Shown: positions 24,701-32,615, numbered from the stretch's first letter. The stretch is DNA of 64,000 bases from Anastrepha obliqua (GCF_027943255.1 NC_072893.1:87923784-87987783); one strand, 5' to 3'. A program made the numbers and translations. Notes: generated by a model not told the origin, from the sequence alone.

Positions 24701-27700
24701 CAATTCGTTTTATAGGCTCTTAGATTTTTTTTTATGGAATAAAACGCGGGACACTTGAAAAATTACGCAGGACAGACATTGGAAAACCAGTGCGATTCTG
24801 CAAAAATTTGGGCGGATAGTCACCGTAGTTATAACGCTCTATGCGAATCTTTCATGGGTACTTCCTTCAGGATGCGTACCACATTCTCTTTTAAAGATGC
24901 TGTGGACTAAAATATTTTTCCTTTGAGGAAACAGATCAACGTCTAATACTTGGCTGCTGCCACATTTAGCAATGCAGTTAAGGGAGCTAGAATTCTCGAG
25001 CCAGAACTCGGGGCAATAGTTGCTAAAGTAAAGAGGAATATAAAAAAATTAACTGACACTACAACCTGTTACGACAGATTTTGTGTTAAATGTGATATTC
25101 TGCTTCGGTGGTGTTTTGAACGCGAAATTGTATCAGATATTTTTCATACAGAATATTAAGTTGAAACTAAAAAAAATTAAGTTTTAGTTGTAAATTGTTG
25201 GTTTATATTAGTTAGGTATATATTTTAGCCTGCCAGCAACTTCATTGAGAATCGAAAGGATGTTTAGTAGGGCAAATGAAGGACCGTGGATCTAGATTAA
25301 GGCTAAGAGGGCATGTTATTTTTAAATACAACTATTTGGCTACTTGAATAAATCTACGTTAGAATACCAGGAATACCTTTTTTCATTTATTTTTCTGAGT
25401 TTTGAAGAAGTTTACATCTAAAATTAGTATTAAATAGTTATTCCATACTATACTCAAAGCTCTGAAAATAAAAGTTGTCCACAATAATAAAACAGTGACA
25501 TTTTGCTGCTTTAGTGCAGTAGCTGCTGCTGCTGCAGGTGTTGCCTGATGGTCTGGCTGCTCACAACCACGAGTAGCACGAACTTGATTTAACTCTTTTG
25601 TGTCTCTTATTTTGTTTTGACTGATTGTTCCTGTAACGCAGTTGTGTCACCTGGGGGATGAGGAGATATTTGTGTTATCAACGGGCACCAATTTTGCTTG
25701 GTGACATCTGTCAAATCTTTTGTTTATTATTCAGTTGTTTATGCCAAATCATCATGGCAAGTTACACAATTGAACAGAACGTTCAAATGATAAAACTTTA
25801 TTATTAAAATGAGTGTTCGTTAACGCAAACGTTGCGCGCATTGCGCCCATTTTTCGGTAGACGTGGTGGCCCTTCCAATTTCTTATGGCCCATATTGAAC
25901 CATATGGACCTAGACGACATGTGGTTCCAGGAGGACGGCGCTACGTGCCACACAGCAAACGCCATTTTATTCCATTTCAACATCTACCCGCCCTTATTGA
26001 AAAACCCTTTATTTAATTTTTTTATTCTGATTTCATACTATTTATTTTAATAAATATTTTTGTATTTTTTTTATATAAAACTAGCAAACCCGGCCCGCTT
26101 CGCTGGGCACACTAAAATAGAATAGATATGGTTTAGAACAGAAAAGATATGGTTTTCATATTATTTATTTCTTTATTCTTTATTCAAGCGCTTTGGCATA
26201 AACAATATTGTTTGTTTTTCTATTGTTTTTGAGTAAATATAAAATATAAATTGAAAATCAGGAAAAAAGAAGATTTTTTTAAATTTCAAATCAACGCATA
26301 TGAATAAACAATCGTCTTTTTTCCTGATCATCCATGAATTTTTCGTTTCAATTTATATGTTTTATTAAGCATTGGAGCTTTTTTAACCATTATCCATTTA
26401 TATTTTTCAAAAAAAAAAAACGAAAAAAATTTTTTTTCCACGAACACATAATTTCATTTGAACATTCGGATTTCACATTAAATTCTCGAATTTCGTAAGA
26501 AATTATTCACTGTTCCAAAATCCACTCCAAAAAAATTCAAAGCCATTTTTACACTTTGCCCTTACGTCTTCTCCTTATGGCATCCAAATCAGAAAGAAAT
26601 ATTGACACATTGTAACTCACACTGTCAATTTGACAGTTCAGTTCCGCCCCAAGCGTTATAAAAGTAAACGACATTATGGCTGGTTCAAAAGAACGCTGTA
26701 CCCGTTGCCAGTGTTCCGAATTACAGCCAAACTTTACGAAACCCATTTTCAATACTTACTTAACAATGTGTGTAAGTTTGGTTTAATTCGGTGCAAAGAC
26801 ACGGCGGGTCCACGTTTTGGCATATATTTCGAGACCCCAGTCACGGAGCGGCATGAAAAATACTCTGTACTAAAGCATTCACCAACAGCTTCCATTTGAT
26901 ACGCATATTGTACATACACATCCAAAGGTTACCCGGGTCCACGTTTTGACCTATATCTCGAACTCTATCCACCAATAGGTATCCAAACTATACAGAAACC
27001 ATCTTCAGTACCTTCATAACAATGTGTGTAAGTTTGGTTTAATTCGGTGCAAAGACACGGCCGGTTAGCGAACACACACAAAAAGTTAACTTTATTTTAT
27101 ATATAAGATAAATTTAATTTTAAAGCATTAATTGTGAAGCATTACATTCAATAAGACAATCAATATCAAGCCACACAATAGAAGAACTTCTGTCCGAAGT
27201 TAACGCAGAAAACATTAAAAGTTTTATACACTTTATTTACAAAATTAATTTGTATTTTGAAATCTAAATTATACACGAATATTATTATATAAATACTTAT
27301 GTTATGTAAAGCTGATGGCCTAGTCGCTAATGCTTTTTAATTCATTGAGATTGTAATTCATTACATTTCCAATTTTCAAATAAAAAAAAAAAAAAATTTT
27401 AAATTTAATTTTTTTGTCGTTTGATAATATTTTATTTTCTTTTATTCTTTTAAAATTAATTAAAAATTCTATTCTGTTTTTCCATGTTATCTTTTGGTAT
27501 TATATTGTTTTTTTTTTCAATTTTGTTTTTTACTTTATTTTTTATTCTAATTTCATTCTACTATTTTAATAAAATATTTAAAAAAAAATTTTATTTTAAA
27601 TTTTATTTTACTTTAAATTTTATTTTATTTTAAATTTTATATTAGTTTCTTTTGTTGTATATTAATAAACCTTTCATAGTATCTTATCTATTTGATTTCA

Positions 27701-28860
27701 TTGTTTTGTATTACTTTTTCTACTCCAGTTATTCTTAAAATAAAACCAAATTTCATTTTACTTTTTGTTTTTATAAAAAATGTATTTAATATTATCTTAT
27801 TGCGCAAATATTTCATTTTATTTAATTTCATTTAATTTAATTCTTTCTCTTCTAACTTCATTTGTTTACAAGGTGGCGCAAAATTAATCATCCAATTTTG
27901 ATTTTGAATAACTTTTTTACTACATAAAAAAGTAATTTTGAGCGATGGAAATCTTTATTTTTACCTTTATGCACTCCATTGCTTGTCCGTTTGTATACCG
28001 CAGCTGTCTAGTTCACAAGTGTCAAATATGAATAACGTACGACGTTATTTGCGAAAATTACATATAACTTTTCCGATAGGGAATTTTGCGCCATCTTGTA
28101 TTTTTTTCATTCCATTAAGTTTTTTCTTAGCTCATATTTTATTTTATTTAAATTTATTTTATCTCGTCTTTAATCTTTTTAATTTAATATTACTTTGTTT
28201 TAATTTATTCTATTCCGTCTTAAATCTTTTTTAATTTAATTTTACATTATTTGTATTTTTTAACTTACCTTTAGTTTCAAATCTCTATTTTATCTCTTAA
28301 TTTCTTATTCTTTTTTATTTGCTTGATTTTATTTTATTTTATATTATATTAGTATTGTATTAATTTTATTGCATTTCATTTACATTGGTTCAACCTTTTT
28401 AAACTTCCGCTCCTTCGTTTTTTTACAATTTTATTTCGTTTTACTTTGAATTAATTTATTTTCCATCCAACTTCATTTAAATTTTAATTTTATTGCAGTT
28501 TTTGTTTAAATTCATTCAGCCCAATGTGGCGTTTTTTAAAATTCAATTATTTAAATTATTTCAACGTATATAAAAATGTCCGTCTATCTATAAAAAACGT
28601 CTAATTCCATTATTTTCTCTAATTTTTCAGAGGATGTTTTATCCGATGCTAAGGGCGAATGCGTAATTTGCTTAGAAGATTTGAATCCCGGTGATATTAT
28701 TGCGCGATTGCCGTGCTTGTGTATTTATCATAAAGGGTAAGTTTGACCATTTCTTTCGAACATCCCTTCAAATTTATAATAATAATCGCTACTTTCTTGC
28801 AGCTGCATCGATCGATGGTTCGAGGTGAATCGATCTTGCCCCGAGCATCCCGGCGACTAG
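12723..28860 (+). CDS. ZNRF1/2: ZNRF1/2-type E3 ubiquitin ligase (four exons)
   Basis: Exons are 12723-12792, 20245-20340, 28631-28736 and 28803-28860, joined through GTAAGT/CCAG, GTGAGT/TCAG and GTAAGT/GCAG junctions. The joined frame is 330 bases (109 residues and TAG). The start MGQVFGNPNN fits an N-myristoylation motif (Gly2, Gly6). Residues 27-46 form a C2HC zinc finger (C27, C30, H42, C46) in IKCPVCNKFV..CHLVMCLTKPRLSYN. Residues 66-106 form the RING (C66, C69, C84, C86, H89, C92, C103, H106) with ECVICLEDL, ARLPCLCIYHKGCIDRWFEV and NRSCPEHPGD. This zinc finger plus RING with a final His is the signature of vertebrate ZNRF1/2, membrane-associated ubiquitin ligases of neurons and the endosome/lysosome. 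The fly protein is about half the length of human ZNRF1 because the region between the myristoyl start and the zinc finger is very short. Upstream coding exons cannot be excluded. Introns 1 and 2 are filled with transposons. Confidence 0.93.
12793..13507. other. Start of ZNRF intron 1, no other feature
   Basis: AT-rich intron sequence with TA/TG microsatellite patches near 12940-12980. A Tc1-like inverted end (ACAGTGACGGACACAATTAT) sits at about 13059 without a visible partner. Confidence 0.4.
13508..13671. mobile_element. Short TIR element, TA duplication (164 bp)
   Basis: The left end CAGTGGACTCTCTCCTAAGG and right end (complement) CAGTGTAATCTCTCTTAAGC are inverted copies that both continue into GGACACCT. 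TA flanks both sides (13506-13507, 13672-13673). CAGTG ends and a TA target fit pogo/Tc1-type MITEs. Confidence 0.8.
13672..14492. other. ZNRF intron 1, no feature seen
   Basis: AT-rich. The patch 14440-14492 and the patch 14885-14957 (ending TTCGTTATACTGTA) may be two halves of an older pogo-like element split by the TTAA element between them. The left half is too diverged to be sure. Confidence 0.25.
14493..14863. mobile_element. TTAA-flanked element carrying a hairpin repeat
   Basis: TTAACACGTTCACGCTGG at the left (14493) pairs with the complement of the right end, TTAACACATTCACACCGG (to 14863). TTAA on both sides points to a piggyBac-type MITE of 371 bp. A copy of the hairpin-rich repeat (14660-14822) makes up its right half, either as an insertion or as captured sequence. 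Confidence 0.7.
14660..14822 (-). repeat. Hairpin-rich interspersed repeat
   Basis: On the minus strand this reads TCCGGGTCGTCCCAGTAACG, then TAGAACCGACTTATCCGGCG. It is preceded by CATGTACAGGGAGTGC and the GTTGTTGTTC tract. The layout matches the other copies: GTT tract, snap-back around a CATGTA word, ATATCCGG stem, GAACCGAC stem. Confidence 0.75.
15013..15115 (-). repeat. Hairpin-rich interspersed repeat, 5' half
   Basis: On the minus strand it runs from TTGTTGTTGTTGTAGCAGCA through CATTCCCCATACCTGTAC and GGGGAATG (a near-perfect hairpin) to CCTTGGTCGGATATAAATCC. The distal GAACCGAC stem is absent. Confidence 0.75.
15224..15705 (-). pseudogene. Decayed Tc1-like transposase
   Basis: The minus strand from about 15640 downwards reads SGLGDFVPVTGSMGQNQYLH, VLNNHAISSGDKL, an LQHDN-like block (second catalytic Asp region) and PVKRFFRVIEMIKIGWLPQS. 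These are the order and spacing of a DD34E Tc1 transposase (GG.G....I.G.M....Y...L, FQQDND, W..QSPDLNP). Frames shift at least twice. Possible inverted ends are GTGCGTATTCTTTACTTATA near 15234 and its imperfect complement near 15682-15702. Confidence 0.7.
15706..16091. other. ZNRF intron 1, no feature seen
   Basis: A second word like the Tc1 end (GATGCGTAGTCTTTAGTTAC) occurs near 15960. Otherwise nothing recognised. Confidence 0.25.
16092..16380 (+). repeat. tRNA-derived SINE copy
   Basis: The head is TCGCTGAATGGTTCAGTGCG and the B box AGGATCGAATCTCC, followed by GTCGGCAGGCAATGACAAAC, TTTCTGCCATGAAAAAGCTC and GGAGCTCGGCCAAACACA, with an ATATATATAA tail. It has small deletions relative to the copy at 8161. 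Confidence 0.9.
16381..17299. other. ZNRF intron 1, no feature seen
   Basis: AT-rich, with a TACATATG microsatellite near 16676-16700. No gene or element ends recognised. Confidence 0.25.
17300..17860 (-). pseudogene. Strongly decayed mariner transposase fragment
   Basis: Minus-strand words resemble the C-terminal half of a mariner transposase in order: GETKPKKIKMGLSGN, MATVFGMCTVTFMSI (like M..VFWD..G.I..DYL.KG), LLDRFGADMKQKNDHIWHG (like LL.R...EI..KRPH), then an FIDEETRKFELLGGYHKLGK block (like VIAETE.YF...L.KLE.RW). The catalytic HQDNA and YSPDLAP blocks are missing. The identification rests on block order and could be wrong. Confidence 0.5.
18030..18225 (+). repeat. Hairpin-rich interspersed repeat, diverged
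   Basis: GTTGTTGTTGAAAGGACATG, GGTCGCTCCGGTAACGTAGA, then CAGATATAAATTCAGGTCC and CATAGAAGCGACTGTAGTAA suggest one diverged or two overlapping copies. It ends against the SINE at 18226. Confidence 0.6.
18226..18558 (+). repeat. tRNA-derived SINE, near-complete copy
   Basis: The A box region is GTGGCCGAATGGGTTGGTGC and the B box GGTTCGAATCTC. The body is CCACGGCAGGCAATGGCAAA, TTTCTGCCATGAAAAAGCTC and GAGCTCGGCCAAACACCC, with an (AT)n tail. This is the best preserved tRNA-like head in the window. Confidence 0.92.
18580..18680 (+). repeat. Hairpin-rich interspersed repeat
   Basis: GGAATGCTCCTGGAGTGACA, GTCCTTGGCTGGTTATAAAT, ACGGGTCGTCCGGTAATGTA and GAACCGACTGCCGTTGG. It is a compact copy without the GTT tract. 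Confidence 0.75.
18681..19419. other. ZNRF intron 1, no feature seen
   Basis: Unclassified intron sequence with several short frames that I do not recognise. Confidence 0.25.
19420..19650 (+). repeat. Degenerate tandem repeat, three units
   Basis: The core TATTCGCTTTACTAAAAG(A/G).TTTTCCGTC.GAGC.TTTG occurs at about 19445, 19511 and 19607. Each is preceded by a version of TACTTCAACC. Unit spacing is about 66 and 95 bases because the second unit carries extra sequence. Function unknown. Confidence 0.65.
19651..20793. other. Intron 1 end, exon 2 and start of intron 2
   Basis: Apart from exon 2 of the ZNRF gene (20245-20340) no feature is recognised. The acceptor of intron 1 is ACTTCCAG at 20244, and the donor of intron 2 is GTGAGT at 20341. 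Confidence 0.4.
20794..21153 (-). mobile_element. Deleted Tc1-type element with transposase tail (360 bp)
   Basis: The ends CAGGGTTGGCCATATTAAAC (left) and GTTTAATATGGCCAACCCTG (right) are exact complements over 20 bases and more, flanked by TA (20792-20793, 21154-21155). The minus strand at 20911-21126 encodes LKSKVYVNKPKTLGALKANI, then RREIAAISAETLAKTMENAE and KGDHLRDIIFKK. This is the C-terminal end of a Tc1/mariner-type transposase. Everything N-terminal is deleted, so the copy depends on another source of transposase. Confidence 0.88.
21400..21485 (+). repeat. Hairpin-rich interspersed repeat, 3' half
   Basis: CAGCCCTTGGGCGGGAAAAA, then CCCGTGTCATTCCGGTAACG, then TAGAACCGGCTTCCATGGGA. 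It abuts the mariner relic that follows. Confidence 0.6.
21486..21975 (-). pseudogene. Mariner transposase, catalytic half
   Basis: The minus strand reads IFLYHLDNAPAHVSAVMVAK (second catalytic Asp), LMEIGF, a gap, then PYVPDLAPSDTSEYYFCTNL (the YSPDLAPSD block with third Asp), LAGKRFYFNEEAVAET and YFSDLDKSYYSEGINKLEQR, then RRCISLKGAYVEK to the stop. A small insertion follows the third Asp and there is an in-frame stop after NLKK. The N-terminal half is missing. Confidence 0.9.
21976..22234. other. ZNRF intron 2, no feature seen
   Basis: AT-rich intron DNA. Confidence 0.25.
22235..22440 (+). repeat. tRNA-derived SINE, 5'-truncated
   Basis: It starts at TTGCCCCTCGGCAGGCAATG, continues TTTCTGCCATGAAACAGATC and GGAGGAGCTTGGATAAACAC, and ends in a TATATATTATATATA tail. 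5' truncation is typical of retroposition. Confidence 0.88.
22441..23288. other. ZNRF intron 2, no feature seen
   Basis: A Tc1-like end (ACAGTAATGGACAAAAGTCT) lies at 22615 without a clear partner. A TA microsatellite lies at 23268-23288. Confidence 0.25.
23289..23401. mobile_element. Shrunken copy of the fold-back element
   Basis: ATTGCTCTGTGAAAATCATA, TCTAGGGATCAAAATAAGAA and CCATACCTCTAAAACGAATT match one arm of the element at 9633-10095. It then jumps straight to CCCGATTTTTAAATCCACCC and GCCCTAA, the outer end of the opposite arm. The centre and most of one arm are gone. Confidence 0.8.
23465..23668 (-). mobile_element. TA-flanked MITE, family ACAAGGTGGC, copy 1 (204 bp)
   Basis: The left end CAAGGTGGCACAAATTAATC and right end GATTAATTTTACGGCACCTT followed by G are inverted, with TA on both sides. 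The interior (GTCGTACGTCAATCGTATTT, GGCACTTGACAAGCTGCGTA) is the reverse complement of the interior at 27869-28098. Confidence 0.8.
23669..24044. other. ZNRF intron 2, no feature seen
   Basis: AT-rich intron DNA. Confidence 0.25.
24045..24245 (+). mobile_element. RTE-like retroposon 3' tail
   Basis: The words AAACATGCCTATAACCTTCA, GTTTACGTCATTTGGTGTTG, GTGATCCGCGGACAACGTGC and ACATTCACCTTTATAATATA are typical of the 3' ends of small RTE-like retroposons in insects, which close on a TATA-rich tail. No coding part is present. The class is inference. Confidence 0.45.
24350..24673. mobile_element. TTAA-flanked inverted-repeat element (324 bp)
   Basis: TTAACTCCTTGCCGTGCT at 24350 pairs with the complement of GCACGGCAAGGGGTTAA at the right end. 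A second inverted patch (GAAACTCGGGGCC and GGCTCGTC..GACTCGTTGA) lies inside. TTAA on both sides and a CCC-like start fit a piggyBac-type MITE. No transposase. Confidence 0.8.
24945..25360 (+). pseudogene. hAT transposase relic
   Basis: The frame at 24950-25159 contains AAATFSNAVKGARILEPELG and IVAKVKRNIKKLTDTT. This resembles the hAT block around C.AH.LNL....L.......I..KVR.I..... Further on, ERMFSRANEGP, RSRLRLRGHVIF and YLAT appear in mixed frames. They resemble the hAT dimerisation tail (S..S.RMFS.AN......RSRL.P..VD.L.FL). Stops and frameshifts are many. Confidence 0.5.
25361..25714. other. ZNRF intron 2, no feature seen
   Basis: Contains a short CTG/CTGCTG patch near 25520-25536. No gene recognised. 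Confidence 0.25.
25715..26012 (+). mobile_element. Deleted Tc1/mariner-type element, copy 1
   Basis: A short frame fuses a transposase start (QTLRALRPFFGRRGGPSN) directly to the block DLDDMWFQEDGATCHTANA, which holds the second catalytic Asp of a Tc1/mariner-type transposase. The whole middle is deleted. The right end reads CGCCCTTATTGAAAAACCCT, then TTA. The second copy is at 56190-57445 and has the same fusion, so the deletion happened before both copies spread. Confidence 0.8.
26080..27110 (+). mobile_element. RTE-like retroposon with repeated 3' units, copy 1
   Basis: It opens with CTAGCAAACCCGGCCCGCTT, then CGCTGGGCACA, and closes with TTTATTTTATATATAAGATA. The start (CTAGC...CCCG...GCTTCGC.GGG) and TATA/AGAT end are shared by many insect RTE-like retroposons. 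Near the 3' side it has two units of the CGGGTCCACGTTTTGG repeat and two of the GTTTGGTTTAATTCGGTGCA repeat. A related element lies at 44629-45450. No coding part. Confidence 0.55.
27111..28630 (+). other. T-rich end of ZNRF intron 2
   Basis: From about 27360 to the acceptor of exon 3 (AATTTTTCAG ending at 28630), the plus strand is dominated by runs of TTTTATTT with few A-tracts. This is a long degenerate pyrimidine-rich low-complexity tract, interrupted only by the MITE at 27869-28098. It has no coding content. Confidence 0.6.
27869..28098 (+). mobile_element. TA-flanked MITE, family ACAAGGTGGC, copy 2 (230 bp)
   Basis: The ends are CAAGGTGGCGCAAAATTAAT and AATTTTGCGCCATCTTG, with TA on both sides (27867-27868, 28099-28100). 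The interior GTATACCGCAGCTGTCTAGT, then TCACAAGTGTCAAATATGAA is the reverse complement of copy 1. Confidence 0.85.
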
Positions 28861-31150
28861 TTGAACCTCACAAAGTAAATTAGTAAATAATTTTTAATAT
28901 GAAAACGATTACTCAAATTTATAATTATTACCTTTATATTTGTTTTGTTTTTCTTTCTTGTTTCTTTCGTTGCCATTGCTTTATCGACTTTACTCTGTTT
29001 TATTATATTATATAAGCAGTTTTAGAGAGGGACATGAATTGGAATCATAACTAATCAATGTATTGAGTAATAATGAACCTAGTGATATAATCTATATTCA
29101 AAAAATAATAAAATAGAAATTAGTTGTAAATTCTTTTTTATACTGTGACGTAAAAATAGGCGAACATAATAACATAAACTTTAAATTAAAAAAAAAAATT
29201 AAAACAAACAAAAAAATAACAATTGAGGAAGTAAAAGAAAAACCTAGCAAAGAAACATTGAAAACTAAAAAAAGTTTAAAAAATGCAAACATAAGAAAAC
29301 ATAAAATATATAGAGTATGTTCGTAATTTCTGTGTGTCTTATCGTTTATGAATATGAATATACAATAGTTTTGTTGTGATTTAAATTGTATTGTATATAT
29401 TATATAAATTATGTCAAGTCGAGAAGTGTTAGACGGCATGAGCATACATAAGTAATAGATAGTAGAAGATACCAACGCAGCAACAACTCAACTAAATTAA
29501 AATCAACTCAACTCCAATGCAACCTACCAAACAGGGTAAATGCAAAGCCATGTTTTGTTCAATGAAACTTAACAGAACGAACACCAACAACAGCAACAAC
29601 AATAACAACGACTAAGTATTATTGGAAGCAATGCTGAAGGCGCATGTCAATGGATTACAAAAAGGTGCTGCACACTGCGGCCCAGTGTGCGTTAGTTATT
29701 TGATTGTGATTGCCTATATTAAGTTTTTGTCTATGATTTTTGCTCATTTCACGTTAACTGTTTTTGATTTGGCTTAAATTATACGCATACATACTTACAT
29801 ACACGCAAACAAAAACAAATGGAAACTCAAAAAAATATATATATTATAGTTTTTAGTGTAGGTAATGTTGTGAATTGAGAAGTAAGATACGTTTTTGTTG
29901 AGCCAATAACTCCCCGCCGCAATGAGAAATCACATACAAACACTCATAATTATATAAAAAAAGATATGCACATACACATATAAAAAGCAAAGTATGTATG
30001 TGAGTCAAGTGAAGATGCTGGATGTCTGCACGTCAAATGGATGGGGAGGTGAAATGGTGGTAGAGATGTATAGCGTTAGGACGATGAGGCATTAGTTGAA
30101 AGTACACTTTACTCAAAATGTCAATATCATTTGGTTAAAAAAATAATAAGAAATAAAAACTAAAAACTAAAATCAACAATTAAAAATTAAGAAAGTACGC
30201 GTATAATTTTATTGATGAGGGTTAAATTAAGTTTAACTGGATATACAAGCATACATACATATAAACTATATTTACATATAAACATAGCTATGTAATTTAA
30301 GTTTAGGCTCGAAAGAATGGTCATTAAATGTCCACAAATTAAGCAAGAAACAAATAAAGATAAATGCATGTAAACTGAAGATAAAAACAATAACTAAACC
30401 TAAATGAAACTCACAAATAGGAATCACAAAAAAGGGGGAAATAAAATAAAAATAGCGAACAAGTAACAAAATATTAATAAAGCAAGATATTGTAACGCAT
30501 TTCACCGTAGTTGGATACAAAAAAAACGCATAACGCAATGTAGGAAAAAATCAGTAAACAAAATACAAAAATGCCAGTATAAATCGGATGTTAGTAAAAC
30601 AAAAAGAAAGAAATCGAAGCAAACGTGAAAATCTTGTCAAGCATATACCAAATCATTATTAAGCGTAGCAGTTAAATTTGTACATACATACATACAAACA
30701 TAGCATAGCAACATTCATACACTAAAATACATACATATTTATATACACAAGTAAATTAGAAGTACATAAAGAAATAACAAGAAAGAAATTCACACAAATC
30801 TAAAGATCATAAAAATTTAAATTGAAAATGCAGTTAAAAACGAATTTAGAAATGCATTAAGGATCAACAAAATTTAAAAAAAAAAAAAACAGAAGAAAAC
30901 GAACGCATTATTGTAATAATCTTTATGTGCTTGTACGTTGCTGTATGTGAAATGTATTTGTATTTGTTTTTTACCAATCAGAATTGTTGCTAAATTACTA
31001 AAAAAATATAACACAAATGAAAAAAAAATTAAAAAAAAAACATGAAGAGGTGAACAGAAATAGTTATGGAGACAATGTTTGAACCCATTTTATCTTGGTT
31101 ATGTTTTAAATTTGTTTCCATGTATTGTATTTTTTATGTTTCAATATTAA
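28861..31150 (+). other. Putative 3' UTR of the ZNRF gene
   Basis: After the TAG stop the plus strand is strikingly A-rich and T-poor up to about 31060. It carries no recognisable mobile element, unlike the rest of the window. An AATAAA signal occurs at 30476-30481 with others nearby. A GT/T-rich stretch follows 31075-31140, and a TATTAAA lies at about 31145. A Pumilio-type word TGTACATA is at 30679-30686. The extent is inference from composition and absence of repeats. Open frames here on the minus strand are by-products of A-rich sequence. Confidence 0.5.
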
Positions 31151-31331
31151 ACGATTTTTTACACTAATATTAACCTATTTCTGAATATTGAAGCAACAAT
31201 AAGAGAATTATTTAAGTAAACCGATAAAGCGTTTTAACGTACATATTTGTAACATTTGTCTTTATTTCGTGTAATGCGAGGGAAAACGATGATTACCAGA
31301 GAACGTTCTCTGCGAGTATTTGAAGAAGGTA

Positions 31332-32483
31332 AAGGGTCTTTCAAAAGACGCGCCTAGATGTTGTTTTAAAAAAACATAAAAAATGTTTCACAATTTTTAT
31401 TAAAAATAAGTCTCTTGACAATTATACAGGGTTTGATTGAAAAGTAATGAGCCTTCCCGCGCGGAGCGTCTGCCAAGCGTTCAACCGAATAGGCTTGTGG
31501 GGGAAAATGATCGTTGGACCTTCCCCTTCCACTAGAAACCGGTCCCAGTTCGCTGGCAACAGCGGTGCAGTCAACATCGCTCCGCGCGTGAAAGCTGTTT
31601 TAAAAGTGTGTTGGGATTTTGCAGTGGCGAAAATGCAGCGATCGTTGGAACAACGTTACTCAATCAAATGCGCCGGCGCACACCGTCTTCCTCTGCACCT
31701 CTGCATTGGCCAAGATGGGGGTTCCGGTGCTTCCCCACCAGCCCTACAGCCCAGACCTGTCTCCTCCGGACTTCTTCTTGTTTCCGCGCCTGAAAAGAAA
31801 GCTGAAGGGGAGGCGTTTCGACTCCATCGAGGCGATCCAAAAAACTGTGACAGCCGAATTGAACGCGATTCCGGCGGATGAGTTTAAAAAATGTTTCCTG
31901 CAGTGGAAGGGCCGCTACCAGCGGTGTATTGACGCTCAAGGGTCCTATTTTGAAGAATATTAGTTGTATGAGCCAAAAGGTCTAATAAAACTGCTTAAAA
32001 AAAATAAGGCTCATTACTTTTAAATCAAACCCTGTATGTGTGAATTAACACCATTTAAATGCACACCATGAGCATGTCTACAGATAAACTCTGCCAAACA
32101 GTCGATTCTTGTCTCATTGCTGAGAACGCCGTGATATCGACGTTGAAGGTTGCGCTACTGCAGCAAAATTCTCAACAGAACGTCCAGTTTTTAGTCTGCC
32201 AGTTCTTTTTTCTCTCCTCGAAAGAACTAGTTTCTTGTAATTTTTCACCAACCTTTGAATTGCGGACGATTACTTCCACAAAAAAAAGAACAAATTACAA
32301 ATTTCTCGATATATTATTCTTAAAGGTCGACCATTTTCATAATAAGTTCAATAACTTTAGCGCATTGTTCTATAGTGTAAAATGGCGCATCTACCTGCTT
32401 GACAAATGTCGAATGACATAAAAAATCTAACGCCTAGAAATTATTCACTACTGACATTTAGACGTCACTTATGAAAGACCCTT
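31332..32483 (-). mobile_element. Tc1-type element, split by a mariner derivative
   Basis: The left end AAGGGTCTTTCAAAAGACGC, then GCCTAGATGT pairs with the right end, whose complement is AAGGGTCTTTCATAAGTGAC, then GTCTAAATGT. TA flanks both ends (31330-31331, 32484-32485). Inside the right half the minus strand (about 32060-32200) encodes an ENFAAVAQPSTSISRRSQQ-like piece. This matches the helix-turn-helix region (ENIA.V...V....S.SRRSQ.L) of a Tc1/mariner-type transposase. The mariner derivative at 31427-32034 sits inside it. Confidence 0.75.
31427..32034 (+). mobile_element. Internally deleted mariner derivative (608 bp)
   Basis: The ends CAGGGTTTGATTGAAAAGTA and TACTTTTAAATCAAACCCTG are inverted and flanked by TA (31425-31426, 32035-32036). 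The plus strand at 31640-31963 encodes NAPAHTVFLCTSALAKMGVP, HQPYSPDLSPPDFFLFPRLK (third catalytic Asp), KGRRFDSIEAIQKTVTAELN and the end RCIDAQGSYFEEY. The N-terminal and first catalytic regions are deleted. The remaining frame is open and well preserved. Confidence 0.9.
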
Positions 32484-32519
32484 TATTATCGGAATATGTA
32501 AAGTATAAATCTTCCCTAA

Positions 32520-32615
32520 TTATTTTTGGCTTGCTGTGGGTATATAGGGTTTGGTTGCGTATAAATTCTGGTGATTCCAGCAACGTAGACACGGCTCATG
32601 GTAACGTATCACCGG
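32520..32615 (+). repeat. Hairpin-rich interspersed repeat, diverged
   Basis: GTTGCGTATAAATTCTGGTG, ATTCCAGCAACGTAGACACG, then GCTCATGGTAACG follow the order of stems in the better copies but with many changes. Confidence 0.5.

Noticed and set aside
29098..29475. 125-codon open frame on the minus strand
   Set aside because: It lies antisense to the A-rich 3' UTR, is dominated by F, I, L and Y from T-rich codons, and has no recognisable motif. It is a composition effect.
31447..31881. 144-codon frame overlapping the mariner derivative
   Set aside because: It is in a different frame from the mariner motifs (NAPAHT, YSPDLSPPD), which define the real coding frame at 31619-31963.
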